Assembly: GCF_000282495.1 (NCBI RefSeq)
Contig: NZ_AKJE01000076.1
Location: 62,001 to 126,000 of the forward strand
Source: Pseudomonas sp. GM79
GTDB taxonomy: Bacteria; Pseudomonadota; Gammaproteobacteria; Pseudomonadales; Pseudomonadaceae
DNA: 64,000 nt
Reading direction: 5' to 3'
Under the pieces are notes generated by a model. The model searched no databases. It had not been told where the DNA came from and saw only the letters and a list, made by a program, of their open reading frames with translations. Made by a program: the position numbers and the translations under genes. Within the stretch, counting starts at the first letter, position 1. Each line of letters starts with the position of its first letter. Positions 25,774 through 34,180 of the stretch are shown piece after piece.

Positions 25774-27330
25774 CTATTCGAGTACCACTTCGAGATCGAG
25801 GTGGCACAGCCTGCGATAAATCTCTTCCTTGCGTTCACGTACTGCATGGTTCTGCGGTAACAACTCGCAGCAGCTATGCAGCAAATGCAACACTTCCAGC
25901 GCAAGATCGGGCTCCCAGGCGTGCAGGCCTGAGTCCTGTAATGTTTGGTCGAGGGTTTCGAGTTGGGTCTTGGCCAGTTCGTACTTCTTGGCCATGAAGC
26001 ACAGCCGCGCGAGGGCGAACTGCCAGAAGAATCGAACCCGTCCGCCGTGGGCACTTTGCAGGCCTTGCTTGAGGACCTGCACGGCGGCCTTGAGACCGTC
26101 CTTGCGCAGAATCGGCAAGACTTCTTCCAGGGCCAACTCCCAGGCTGGCTGGGTATCGGCGACCTCGACTTTGCGAGGCGCACTGGCGCTTTGCAGGTGC
26201 GGCATGACGTGGGCGCCGATCCAGGCGCGGGTGGCCGGATCGGCGAACGGCGCGCCGTCATGGAAACGCAATTCGATGATGCCGGGCAGGCGCTGAACCA
26301 AAAGCGCGAAGTGGATTTCCACTTCGCGCATCGCCATCTCGGCGTTCAGCCCCTGGAGGCATTCCCAGACTATGCGCTGGCCATCGAACCAGAACGGCGC
26401 CTTCGCCAGGCTCGCCTCCAGCTCTACCAGCAGATCAGCGTATTTCCCCTGGTCGTAGCGGTCCTGATAGGCCTTGAGTTTGTCCGCCGGCAGCCCGCGC
26501 AGAACAGTGATCTGCTCTGCGTTACGCTCGGGAACCGCGTCGATCGGCAGCCACAGCAGCGTGCGATTGAGGCGCAGGGCGCGCAGGTCGGTGGCTTTCT
26601 GCTTGAGCCACCAGGCACACAACGGACGAGCAGTTTCCTGCTGGGCACGCAGGGCCTTGTGGGCTTCTTTCTCGTTATCGATCGGCGCGCCAGGGGTGAA
26701 CAGCTGGGTCGCGGCCTGCTTGACCTGAGCCACCGCGGCACCCACCACACCGGGCTCCGGCTGATTGTCGGCGGCGCGCTGGACCATGTTTTTCAAGCGA
26801 CGGGAAATCGGCAGCAGCAACGGCGCGTCGTCGCCCAAATGCTCGGTGCATGCGGCGTCGAGCCCTTCCAGATGCTCGACCAGACGGCGGAACAGCGGCA
26901 ACTGCTCTTTGATCGCGACGTTTTCGTTCAGCACCTGCTCAAGACGCGGCACCAACCAGCTGATGGCTGCGGCGCGGGTGCGGGCCTTGTTCGGGTGAAC
27001 CTCGGCCCAATGGTTTTCACACAGGTGATGCAATAAACCGAGGCCGGCCAGCAACCCCGGGAAGGATTCGCGCTGGTACAGCGCCCAGGTCAACCAGGCG
27101 CCGACACGCAAATCCTTGGATTGCGTGCGCAGCAGGTTTTCACTGTTTTCGCGGATTTTCAGCCAGTCGATCTGACCGCTTTCGTGCATGGACGAGGCTT
27201 TACCCAGCTCACTTTCCAACGCCTCATATTCGCTCGAAAAGCGAACATCCTCGCCCGCGAAATTCTCTTTTGAAACAGAGGATTTTGCGAGTTCAAGGTA
27301 ATGAGCGGAAAGTTTACTTGAGTAGGACAT
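25774..27330 (-). CDS. tssA: TssA (ImpA-type) cap protein of locus A
   Basis: 518 residues. The N-terminal ImpA_N domain contains SENLLRTQSKDLRVGAWLTWAL. A middle linker with charged helices leads to a long helical C-terminal domain (WELALEEVLPILRKDGLKAA and AQTQ-like repeats), as in long TssA variants that coordinate tube and sheath growth. It is the first gene of the roughly 27-kb minus-strand operon. An AAAGGT lies about 5 bases before the ATG. It is 177 residues longer than TssA of locus B and belongs to a different TssA class. Confidence 0.94.
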   Translation of the reverse strand: MSYSSKLSAHYLELAKSSVSKENFAGEDVRFSSEYEALESELGKASSMHESGQIDWLKIRENSENLLRTQSKDLRVGAWLTWALYQRESFPGLLAGLGLLHHLCENHWAEVHPNKARTRAAAISWLVPRLEQVLNENVAIKEQLPLFRRLVEHLEGLDAACTEHLGDDAPLLLPISRRLKNMVQRAADNQPEPGVVGAAVAQVKQAATQLFTPGAPIDNEKEAHKALRAQQETARPLCAWWLKQKATDLRALRLNRTLLWLPIDAVPERNAEQITVLRGLPADKLKAYQDRYDQGKYADLLVELEASLAKAPFWFDGQRIVWECLQGLNAEMAMREVEIHFALLVQRLPGIIELRFHDGAPFADPATRAWIGAHVMPHLQSASAPRKVEVADTQPAWELALEEVLPILRKDGLKAAVQVLKQGLQSAHGGRVRFFWQFALARLCFMAKKYELAKTQLETLDQTLQDSGLHAWEPDLALEVLHLLHSCCELLPQNHAVRERKEEIYRRLCHLDLEVVLE

Positions 27331-27528
27331 CCGTGACCTTTAATTAGAATTACAGTCACGCGGCCATTGGAGTTGAAATGGCGCCGGACAGTATCAAAGA
27401 GCTGCGAGGAGTCTCATCCAATTGAGTTCGCGCTCTTTCAAGGCGCGCATCCTAATCACAATGATGGCTATTTGCAAGCACCCGATTAAACAATAAAACT
27501 GCGTCTTTTTTGTTGCTGTAGGAGATCA

Positions 27529-27554
27529 CCCTATAGGGGACAGGGGATCCCCTG
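27529..27554. promoter_or_regulatory. Tandem palindromes, possible operator
   Basis: CCCTATAGGG (27529-27538) is a perfect 10-bp palindrome, and CAGGGGATCCCCTG (27541-27554) is a perfect 14-bp palindrome two bases further on. They share the GGGGA core. They lie about 200 bases upstream of tssA and 500 upstream of vgrG. They could bind a dimeric regulator or form an RNA hairpin; there is no T-tract to suggest a terminator. Confidence 0.4.
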
Positions 27555-27761
27555 ATGCCGGTTTTGACCTCCCCTCCCTCGACGCATCACCCCCGTAACC
27601 ATTGAGCCAGAGCGGCTCATCAACCCCGCCAATAATCACCGGACATTCACGCCCTGAAACGGAACCCAGCATGACAAAAATAAAACATAAAAAATGTAGG
27701 AGCTTTCCTAAAAGTTACAGTCATCCATGGACATAGTGGTAACTGACAATAAGCAATATGC

Positions 27762-27784
27762 AGTGCCATCATGATGATGGCACT
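27762..27784. promoter_or_regulatory. Perfect 23-bp palindrome, candidate operator
   Basis: The half-sites AGTGCCATCAT (27762-27772) and ATGATGGCACT (27774-27784) are exact reverse complements around a central G at 27773. It lies about 270 bases upstream of the vgrG start. Perfect symmetry with 11-base arms suggests a binding site for a dimeric regulator. One half-site recurs at 51673-51683 in the divergent promoter region of locus B. Confidence 0.45.
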
Positions 27785-28056
27785 CCATGTTTCACCCATC
27801 TTTCTACAAATACGTACTCAGTTCGTCTCAAACTTCTTAAAAAAGTATCGAAAGCCATTCACGCATTGCTGCCGCAACATTCTGAAATGCGGAAAACTCT
27901 GACGTACTTTCTGGACGAGTCCGACATTCATTCTTTTGCTCTCTTGTTAGCGTGCTGGACAGCTTGCGTTTGCTCACGCCGGGCATGGCTTGGGCACCGC
28001 GATTTGTCTCCTCTTTCGGCTCAAGGACGAGCCACGGAAAGCAAAAGGATAAGCGC

Positions 28057-30084
28057 ATGTTCGCCCCGGCCAATGCTGCTCATTTCACGTTGTTGATCCC
28101 AACGGTTCGCAACGATTTCAAAGTGCTGGCCTTTGGAGGCACTGAAGCCATCAGCACCTTGTATTCGATCCAGATCGAGCTGGTTAGCGAATACCCTGAC
28201 TTCGATCTGGAAAGCTTGCTCAGCCAACCGGCGTTTCTCCAGTTCGGTCTCAATGGCGAAGGTATTCATGGCCGTATCGAAGATGCGCTCGTCGGTGAAT
28301 CCGGTAAACGCCTGACCCGTTATCACCTGACCCTGGTGCCCGCGCTGTACTACTTGCAGTTCAGTCACAACCAACGGATTTTTCAGCACCTGACGGTGCC
28401 GCAAATCATCGCTCAGGTCCTTGAGGGGCATGGCATTCAGGCCGATGCGTTCACCTTCAACATCGGAACGAATCAGGAGCGCGAGTACTGCACTCAATAC
28501 GGGGAAAATGATTTCGAGTTCGTCCAGCGGCTGTGTGCCGAAGATGGCATCGCGTGGCACCATCGGCATTCCCGGGAAGGCCATGTGTTGCTGTTCACCG
28601 ACGACCAGACCTTCTTCCCCAAGCTGGGCGAAACCCCTTATCAGCAAGACTCCGGCCTGGTGGCGGAGCATTCGGTCGTCAGCCAGTTCTCCCTGCGCTT
28701 CAGTACCCGCCCCAGCACGACCACCCGCCGACACTACGACCTGAAACGCCCGAGTCTGTTGCTGGAAAGTCGCTTCACAGCCGAGTTCACTCCTGAGCTT
28801 GAAGACTATCGCTACCCGCTGTTTTTCGAGAGCGACAAACGCGGCAAACAGCTCGCCCGGCAGGCGCTGGAACGGCACCGTACCGATTACCAATTGGCCG
28901 AAGGCGAAAGCGACCAGCCGACCCTGCGCAGCGGTCATTTTTTCAGCCTGACGCAACACCCACGCAAAACCTGCAACGATCTATGGCTGTTGCTCAGTGT
29001 CACTCACGCTGGAAAACAACCCCAGGTGCTTGAAGAGTCAGTTACCAGCGAGGCCAAACCTGAGGATGGTTTTACCCAGGGCTACCGCAACCGCTTCAGT
29101 GCGATTCCCTGGGACGTGTTTTATCGACCACCGATGCCCGCGCGAAAACCTGTGCTGGTCTGTCAGACCGCGCGTGTCACTGGGCCGCCCGGAGAGGAAA
29201 TCTTTTGCGATGAGTACGGCAGGGTTCGTGTCGAGTTTCCTTGGGATCGGGAAGAACTCAACAGCGAAAAAAGCAGTTGCTGGTTAAGGGTTGCATCCAG
29301 TTTGGCGGGCGAAGGTTTTGGGGCGGTGGCCATCCCGCGCGTCGGCATGGAAGTGGTCGTGACATTTCAGGAGGGCGATCCGGATCAACCATTGATCACC
29401 GGTTGCGTGGTCAACAAGGTCACGTCCGTCGCTCATCAGTTGCCCGAGAACAAGACCAGAACGGTTCTGCGCAGCCAAAGCTCGCCGCGCAATGGCGGCT
29501 ACAACGAACTGTCGATTGAAGACCGCACCGGGCAGGAAAAAATCTACCTGCGCGCCCAACGCGACATCGAGCAACTGATCCTCAACGACAGCCGCAGCCT
29601 GATCAGCAACGACCGTTTCGAGCAGGTGGACAACAACAGCACCAGCCTGATCAAGGGCGAGGAATTCCACACCACCCAAGGTGTGCGCAGCACGGTGATC
29701 GGCGGTGATGAACTGATCACTATCAGCGGCAATAGCAGCACGACATCCACGGGGTCGCTGGTGATTCAGGCCGGGCAACAGACGCATGTCACCGCCACTC
29801 ACGTGGTGATCGATGCCGGCATGAGCCTGACGCTAAAGGCGGGTGGTCACCACATCGTCATCAACGCCGGCGGGATTTTCAGCAGCGTGGCCATTGTCGA
29901 GGGCGGTGCGCCACTGGCGGGTATTGCGCCACTACAGGCGCTTCAGGCTGTGACCAGCAATCCGAATCCCGTCATCGCCAGCCCACTGTCTATCGTCACC
30001 GCCGCCCGCCAGCAGGCGGCGGACTACTGCCCGCTTTGCGAGGCTTGTCTCGCTGGCCAATGCAGCATTGGAGAAGTCGCATGA
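28057..30084 (+). CDS. vgrG: VgrG spike protein of the lipase module
   Basis: 675 residues from the ATG at 28057, preceded by AAAAGGA at 8 bases. The gp27-like N-terminal part includes REYCTQYGENDFEFVQRLCAEDG, the OB fold has TGPPGEEIFCDEYGRVRVEF, and a gp5-type beta-helix follows to about residue 640. The C-terminus carries four closely spaced cysteines (YCPLCEACLAGQCSIGEVA), absent from the VgrG at 1510-3546, which it otherwise closely resembles. Its stop overlaps the adaptor gene (ATGA). It probably delivers the GHSLG lipase encoded two genes downstream, via the DUF4123 adaptor, through the locus A (H2-like) machine. Confidence 0.95.
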   Translation: MFAPANAAHFTLLIPTVRNDFKVLAFGGTEAISTLYSIQIELVSEYPDFDLESLLSQPAFLQFGLNGEGIHGRIEDALVGESGKRLTRYHLTLVPALYYLQFSHNQRIFQHLTVPQIIAQVLEGHGIQADAFTFNIGTNQEREYCTQYGENDFEFVQRLCAEDGIAWHHRHSREGHVLLFTDDQTFFPKLGETPYQQDSGLVAEHSVVSQFSLRFSTRPSTTTRRHYDLKRPSLLLESRFTAEFTPELEDYRYPLFFESDKRGKQLARQALERHRTDYQLAEGESDQPTLRSGHFFSLTQHPRKTCNDLWLLLSVTHAGKQPQVLEESVTSEAKPEDGFTQGYRNRFSAIPWDVFYRPPMPARKPVLVCQTARVTGPPGEEIFCDEYGRVRVEFPWDREELNSEKSSCWLRVASSLAGEGFGAVAIPRVGMEVVVTFQEGDPDQPLITGCVVNKVTSVAHQLPENKTRTVLRSQSSPRNGGYNELSIEDRTGQEKIYLRAQRDIEQLILNDSRSLISNDRFEQVDNNSTSLIKGEEFHTTQGVRSTVIGGDELITISGNSSTTSTGSLVIQAGQQTHVTATHVVIDAGMSLTLKAGGHHIVINAGGIFSSVAIVEGGAPLAGIAPLQALQAVTSNPNPVIASPLSIVTAARQQAADYCPLCEACLAGQCSIGEVA

Positions 30085-30929
30085 ACGCACTCGAACAATG
30101 GCTACACGAGCAATCGCGATCCGGGCGGGATCTCTATCTGATGCTCGACACTGACGGTCAGCTCGACGAGCGCATGGCGTTGACCAAGGAACTGGGAGCC
30201 GATCAGTACCGCAATTTGTATGTGGGTACGGCAGCCAACTCAATGGCGTCAGCAGGCCCTTTTCTTTTCCATATTGGCACCGTCAAACATCCGCTCATCC
30301 AGGCACTGCTCGATACGCCGGAGCGTCATTGGGGTTGGCTGGCCAGTGCCAACCTCACGGACCTGGATGCCTTGGTCACTCATTGGCGCGACCGGCTGGT
30401 AGTCGGCGAGCGCCCGAATCAGGCGCTGTATCGCTTCCACGATAATCGCGTACTGGGGCGCGCCCTGAGTCATCTGCAACCCGAGCAGTACGCCGATTAT
30501 CTGGGGCCGATCGCCAGCGTCTGTTACTGGCACGCGGGGCAATGGACGGTCACTGACAACCCGGACCCCGGCGCACATCCGCTGCCACCCGACCCGGCCT
30601 GGTTGAAAACCCCGACGCCGGACATTGTCTACGCGAACGTGCAGTTCGATAACACGCGCCGCTACCTGGTCCGTGAGCACACCGAGGCCCTGGCTCGGCT
30701 CGCCGCAGAGCGGGACGTGGATGACTGGTTGTGGGGCGTGATTCAACTGGCCCATTTATGGAATTGGCAGCAACCCGAGCAGGTGCATTTTTTGTTGACT
30801 CAGTGCTTGAAGGCGCCGGGTTACTTGCCGCCCAGGACATGGCAACCGAAGCCGGAAGAGGACCCAGCGGCGCATTTTGAGCGCGTATATGAGCAAGTGC
30901 TTTATTGGCAACGCGATGCGCCGGTATGA
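30081..30929 (+). CDS. DUF4123 effector-loading adaptor (Tap/TEC family)
   Basis: 282 residues. The DUF4123 domain (about 18-150) shows DLYLMLDTDGQ, GPFLFHIG and YRFHDNRVLGRALSHL. Proteins of this family act as chaperones linking a specific effector to its VgrG without being secreted themselves. The ATG at 30081 overlaps the vgrG stop, and its stop overlaps the next gene by ATGA. The C-terminal half (160-282) is helical and less conserved, where effector specificity would be expected. Confidence 0.92.
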   Translation: MNALEQWLHEQSRSGRDLYLMLDTDGQLDERMALTKELGADQYRNLYVGTAANSMASAGPFLFHIGTVKHPLIQALLDTPERHWGWLASANLTDLDALVTHWRDRLVVGERPNQALYRFHDNRVLGRALSHLQPEQYADYLGPIASVCYWHAGQWTVTDNPDPGAHPLPPDPAWLKTPTPDIVYANVQFDNTRRYLVREHTEALARLAAERDVDDWLWGVIQLAHLWNWQQPEQVHFLLTQCLKAPGYLPPRTWQPKPEEDPAAHFERVYEQVLYWQRDAPV

Positions 30930-31717
30930 GGGGTTTACTTCAAAGACTGATCCTCGGCGGTTGCTTCTCCTTGACCGTGGGTTGCTCCGCGCTCGGCAAG
31001 TCGAACAGTTTCACTTTCGTTCCCGATTTTCCGCCTGACTTCAAGTACGAACTGACAGCCAGCTACGTGCCCGCCCAAGGGCAAACGTGCACCGTGCCGG
31101 GCGGGAAAGGTACTCAGCTTGGATTCAACAAGGTCTACATGGAATACGAAGCGACTTCCGAGATCCCGCTTTATAGAACCGTGAGTGGCTGCCCGTTGGC
31201 GTTGAACCGTTTGGAGATCGAAGTCATGGGCGTTTTTGGCCCTGGACGGGGCAACCGCAGTTATGACGATGCCGCTATTGCCGTGCGTCCAGAGTTGTTA
31301 GAGCGACAAATGGGCACTTTCAACACTGACGGCGTAGGTGAGTTCTTTGGTGAATGCCAGTGGGCTTTTCGCACAGTCGGCCCCAAACGCTACCTGATAA
31401 AACTGCTTACCTGCAAAAAAATGGATGAACAGGGAAATGTTGCACGAGGTCGTCCTTTCACGGCGTACACGCTGACTCAGCTACCGGGGAAAACTGTAAG
31501 GCTGAAAATCAAGCTAGCGGATGAAGAACTGCCAGGCTGGGGTGACACTTGGGTCAAAGTCCCGGGAGGCTGGAAGCGCTGTATGGGAAAAGGCTTTGAA
31601 GACCAGCGTGGCTATTGCAATGGAAATTACGAAGATTTCAGCACCTTTAGAATGGTGGATGAACGGATCTGCACCATTTACCCAGGCTGCACGGAAGGCA
31701 AGGACGAAACCCGATGA
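30926..31717 (+). CDS. Lipoprotein, probable immunity protein of the lipase effector
   Basis: 263 residues. A basic N-terminus and hydrophobic stretch end in the lipobox LTVGC (Cys20; a second Cys at 13 is a less likely site). The mature part contains cysteine pairs (TCTVPGGKG, SGCPLALN, KRCMGKGF, YPGCTEG) and looks like a beta-rich periplasmic domain. It overlaps both neighbours by ATGA. T6SS phospholipase effectors are typically neutralised by periplasmic or lipoprotein inhibitors encoded next to them, so immunity is the best inference. No family is recognised from motifs. Confidence 0.78.
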   Translation: MRGLLQRLILGGCFSLTVGCSALGKSNSFTFVPDFPPDFKYELTASYVPAQGQTCTVPGGKGTQLGFNKVYMEYEATSEIPLYRTVSGCPLALNRLEIEVMGVFGPGRGNRSYDDAAIAVRPELLERQMGTFNTDGVGEFFGECQWAFRTVGPKRYLIKLLTCKKMDEQGNVARGRPFTAYTLTQLPGKTVRLKIKLADEELPGWGDTWVKVPGGWKRCMGKGFEDQRGYCNGNYEDFSTFRMVDERICTIYPGCTEGKDETR

Positions 31718-34050
31718 ACATTCAAACTTTAGCAGTGAGTGATGTGCCTTTTATGGGTGGCAGTATCCACGCCTGCCCGTTACGCGGTCATTCGACGAGC
31801 TTTCAGTTAGTAGACGAATTCGGCGACGGCAAACCTTATGCAGGTTTGATTTATGAAGTCATCGATTACGAAGACGCTGTCTACACCGGCAAGTTGGATG
31901 CTACAGGCGCCGGAAAAGTGGATAACCACTACTGCGGTCCAGTAATGCTCATAGTCGATCAGCCCTTCCAAGGATCAGAAGAGTTCTACAAGGATCTAAG
32001 AGATAGAACGAACTACCCTCTCCCCATCACCGAACTACAAGTACGCGCCGAAAAAACCCGCTTTGTCGACAAATCAGGCGTACGTACTCTCGCAAATCCA
32101 GCAAAAGACCTCGCTGATCCCGAAGCCTATTACCAGGTTGAAGTGAGCGAGTTGGTCAAGCACGTAGCGCATTTGCCGCCCTTGACCTCGCGCAGTGCCC
32201 CACCCAACACGGTGTTGCACTCGCTGTTTCGCCATCCCGCAACAACCAGAGCATTCACGCCTCAGAATAAAAATGCCCCGGATAGCGGAATGGGCGCTGT
32301 CATGACCCCTGCAGACATGGGCATGTCCGAACTTGGGTTCGCCCCGCCGCCGCCCAAGCCAAAAGGCATCGCCTTACTGCCGAACAAACATCATGTGCTG
32401 GAAGTCCGTCCGATGAGGGCGCTGCGGCCGATGTTGTCGACTGGCAACGAGTTTTGCGCACTCAACCTCTATCAACTGGCACTGATGTCTACGTTGAGTT
32501 ACACCGACTTTGGTCAAGACCCGAATACCCAACCCGTCGAAACGGATAGCGTGACCTTTCCACTGCGGCCGAGCAGTGGCAACTGGTTCGGTCATGCCTT
32601 GCCGCAATTTGATGAGCTATGGCAAGTCGATGACTCACAGACTGCGAAGTTCTACCCCTTGTATGAAGAGGTGTCCTACTCCAAACGTCTGGAAGTGGTG
32701 CCGTTCGATCCGCAGTTGTACCCAGAGGTTAACGACCCTGAACTGGGTGATGAGCAGGAAAACCCGGCCAAGCTGCATTTCCTTGATGATCGCAATCTAG
32801 AGGACAGCTCGGACACACAGGCTTTCATGACCCATCACGACGAGTTGATATTGATCAGTGTCAGGGGAACCAGTGAGAAAGGACCCGACGCCTGGCTTGA
32901 TGCAGATGCACACCAAGTACCCTTCGAGGAAGGGGATGGCAAAGTGCACAACGGTTTTTATCGGGCCGCGAAAGTGTCCTACACGTTTGCCGTGAAGTAT
33001 TTGGAGAAATTCTACAGCGGACAAAAGGTGGTGATTTGCGGGCACAGTCTCGGCGGTGCGGTGGCGCTGATACTGGCGGAGATGTTGCGACGCGACACCC
33101 AATACTCGCCAGACATCGTGCTTTACACCTACGGCGCCCCCCGCGCCGCCGACTCAACCTTTATCGAAGCTGCAAAACCACTGAACCACCACCGCATCGT
33201 TTTCCACAACGACCCGGTACCGAGCGTTCCTTCTACCTGGATGAACACGCCGTCCAACCGCGTTCCGATGTACGCCACCCATGGGGCGGTACTTGCCCTT
33301 CACCCGGTGGGTGGTTTGGCGTTTTTTGTAGGCGGGATCATCAACTTCACGGGTGACCCCTATGGGCATCACGGTCAGTTACGTCACTTCATGCCGGTGG
33401 AATTTGGCGAAGGTCACAGGTCCTCCATCCTCTGGGAACCGGGTTGCAGCACGATCAAAGATCATGGTTGCGCCGAAGCGCTACGACAGATTGATGGCTT
33501 GCCCAAGCGCGACTCATTTCTGCGGCAGGTGATAGATAACGGCCATCACTCGATGGTCGGCAGCTACATCCCCGGCTGCTGGGCCAGCCTGCGCCGTTGG
33601 AAGGAAGCGCTGGAAAAAAGACGCTCACTGGTGACTTTGCGCGAATTCGAATGGGTCAGCGACGCCCTGACAAATGTCTCAGGACAGCTGAGTGCACTCA
33701 AAGCGAAAATCGAAAAACTCTCCCGTGCTCATGCCAATCCCCAGCGAGATGCCCAAGCGATAAGGGATCTTGAAAAAGAAGTCGAACAGATCGGCCAAAC
33801 CAAGGCCCGTCTGCTAGCGCTGCACAAGCGGACGGTCATCGACTCTGATGTTTATGGCAGCTACGCCGACCAGCCCGAGTGGGTACAGGAAAATCTGCTG
33901 CGCTGGAAAGCCCATCCGGAAAACATCGTTCAGGAACAGTTGGCGATGATTCCACCAGTGGCCGAAGACCACGACGCAGCCATTGCGGCAATGACCGGAG
34001 GGCATGCCGTGGGCACGCCATTTCATCTGGATATTGATTCGATTGTGTAG
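31714..34050 (+). CDS. T6SS lipase effector with class-3 lipase domain (Tle-like)
   Basis: 778 residues, no signal peptide. An N-terminal domain (1-115: GGSIHACPLRGHSTSFQLVD) resembles adaptor-binding regions of VgrG cargo. Residues about 235-560 form an alpha/beta hydrolase: GHSLGGAVALILAEML carries the nucleophile Ser445, AFMTHHDELILISVRGTSEKG (about 370-390) is the lipase-3 lid/oxyanion block, and TYGAPRAADSTFI precedes candidate acid and His residues (FHNDPVPSVPS). Residues about 645-710 are a charged coiled coil. Lipase_3 effectors are known as the Tle2/TseL type; subfamily is not certain. The likely targets are membrane phospholipids in the periplasm of rivals. It follows its putative lipoprotein immunity gene with an ATGA overlap. 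Confidence 0.88.
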   Translation: MNIQTLAVSDVPFMGGSIHACPLRGHSTSFQLVDEFGDGKPYAGLIYEVIDYEDAVYTGKLDATGAGKVDNHYCGPVMLIVDQPFQGSEEFYKDLRDRTNYPLPITELQVRAEKTRFVDKSGVRTLANPAKDLADPEAYYQVEVSELVKHVAHLPPLTSRSAPPNTVLHSLFRHPATTRAFTPQNKNAPDSGMGAVMTPADMGMSELGFAPPPPKPKGIALLPNKHHVLEVRPMRALRPMLSTGNEFCALNLYQLALMSTLSYTDFGQDPNTQPVETDSVTFPLRPSSGNWFGHALPQFDELWQVDDSQTAKFYPLYEEVSYSKRLEVVPFDPQLYPEVNDPELGDEQENPAKLHFLDDRNLEDSSDTQAFMTHHDELILISVRGTSEKGPDAWLDADAHQVPFEEGDGKVHNGFYRAAKVSYTFAVKYLEKFYSGQKVVICGHSLGGAVALILAEMLRRDTQYSPDIVLYTYGAPRAADSTFIEAAKPLNHHRIVFHNDPVPSVPSTWMNTPSNRVPMYATHGAVLALHPVGGLAFFVGGIINFTGDPYGHHGQLRHFMPVEFGEGHRSSILWEPGCSTIKDHGCAEALRQIDGLPKRDSFLRQVIDNGHHSMVGSYIPGCWASLRRWKEALEKRRSLVTLREFEWVSDALTNVSGQLSALKAKIEKLSRAHANPQRDAQAIRDLEKEVEQIGQTKARLLALHKRTVIDSDVYGSYADQPEWVQENLLRWKAHPENIVQEQLAMIPPVAEDHDAAIAAMTGGHAVGTPFHLDIDSIV

Positions 34051-34180
34051 CTTTACTGGTGAAACGAGCGCTGGATCATTTGCCAGTGCAGGAGATGGCG
34101 GCGCATAGCGCCAAGGTATAGCCAGTACAGATCATTCCCACGCAGAGCGTGGGAATGATCGAAGACCTAAAAAAACTCAA
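34051..34180. other. Convergent intergenic region with a dispersed-type inverted repeat
   Basis: 130 bases between the lipase gene and tagQ, which converge. It contains a perfect hairpin: GATCATTCCCACGC (34130-34143), loop AGA, GCGTGGGAATGATC (34147-34160). This sequence type (TTCCCACGC...GCGTGGGAA) recurs in Pseudomonas intergenic regions. It could serve as a bidirectional terminator, though no T-tract follows on either strand. Confidence 0.6.
34130..34160. repeat. Perfect 14-bp-stem inverted repeat
   Basis: Arms of 14 bases with a 3-base loop, placed between two convergent genes. The stem would be very stable in RNA of either strand and may act as a transcript 3' end. Its family is recognised from general Pseudomonas knowledge, not from copies in this window. 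Confidence 0.7.

Larger units (their letters stand above)
27331..28056. other. Divergent intergenic region between tssA (locus A) and the vgrG module
   Basis: 726 bases without a convincing gene. It should contain the promoters of the locus A operon (leftward) and the vgrG-adaptor-lipase operon (rightward). It holds three perfect palindromes (27529-27538, 27541-27554, 27762-27784), listed separately. Part of it (about 27660-27850) is AT-rich. I found no convincing -24/-12 sigma-54 promoter on either strand. A plus-strand open frame of 112 codons at 27758-28096 overlaps the vgrG start and has no protein-like features. Confidence 0.7.

Noticed and set aside
27779..27795. TGGCACTCCATGTTTCA as a sigma-54 promoter
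   Set aside because: The -24 element fits but the -12 position lacks GC at the required spacing. The same is true of TGGCACTTTAAGATC near 51677.
27758..28096. 112-codon plus-strand frame in the divergent region
   Set aside because: Overlaps the vgrG start and includes the palindrome; the translation has no recognisable features.
34130..34160. Strong hairpin as a canonical Rho-independent terminator
   Set aside because: No T-tract follows on either strand, so it is listed as an inverted repeat with possible terminator function only.
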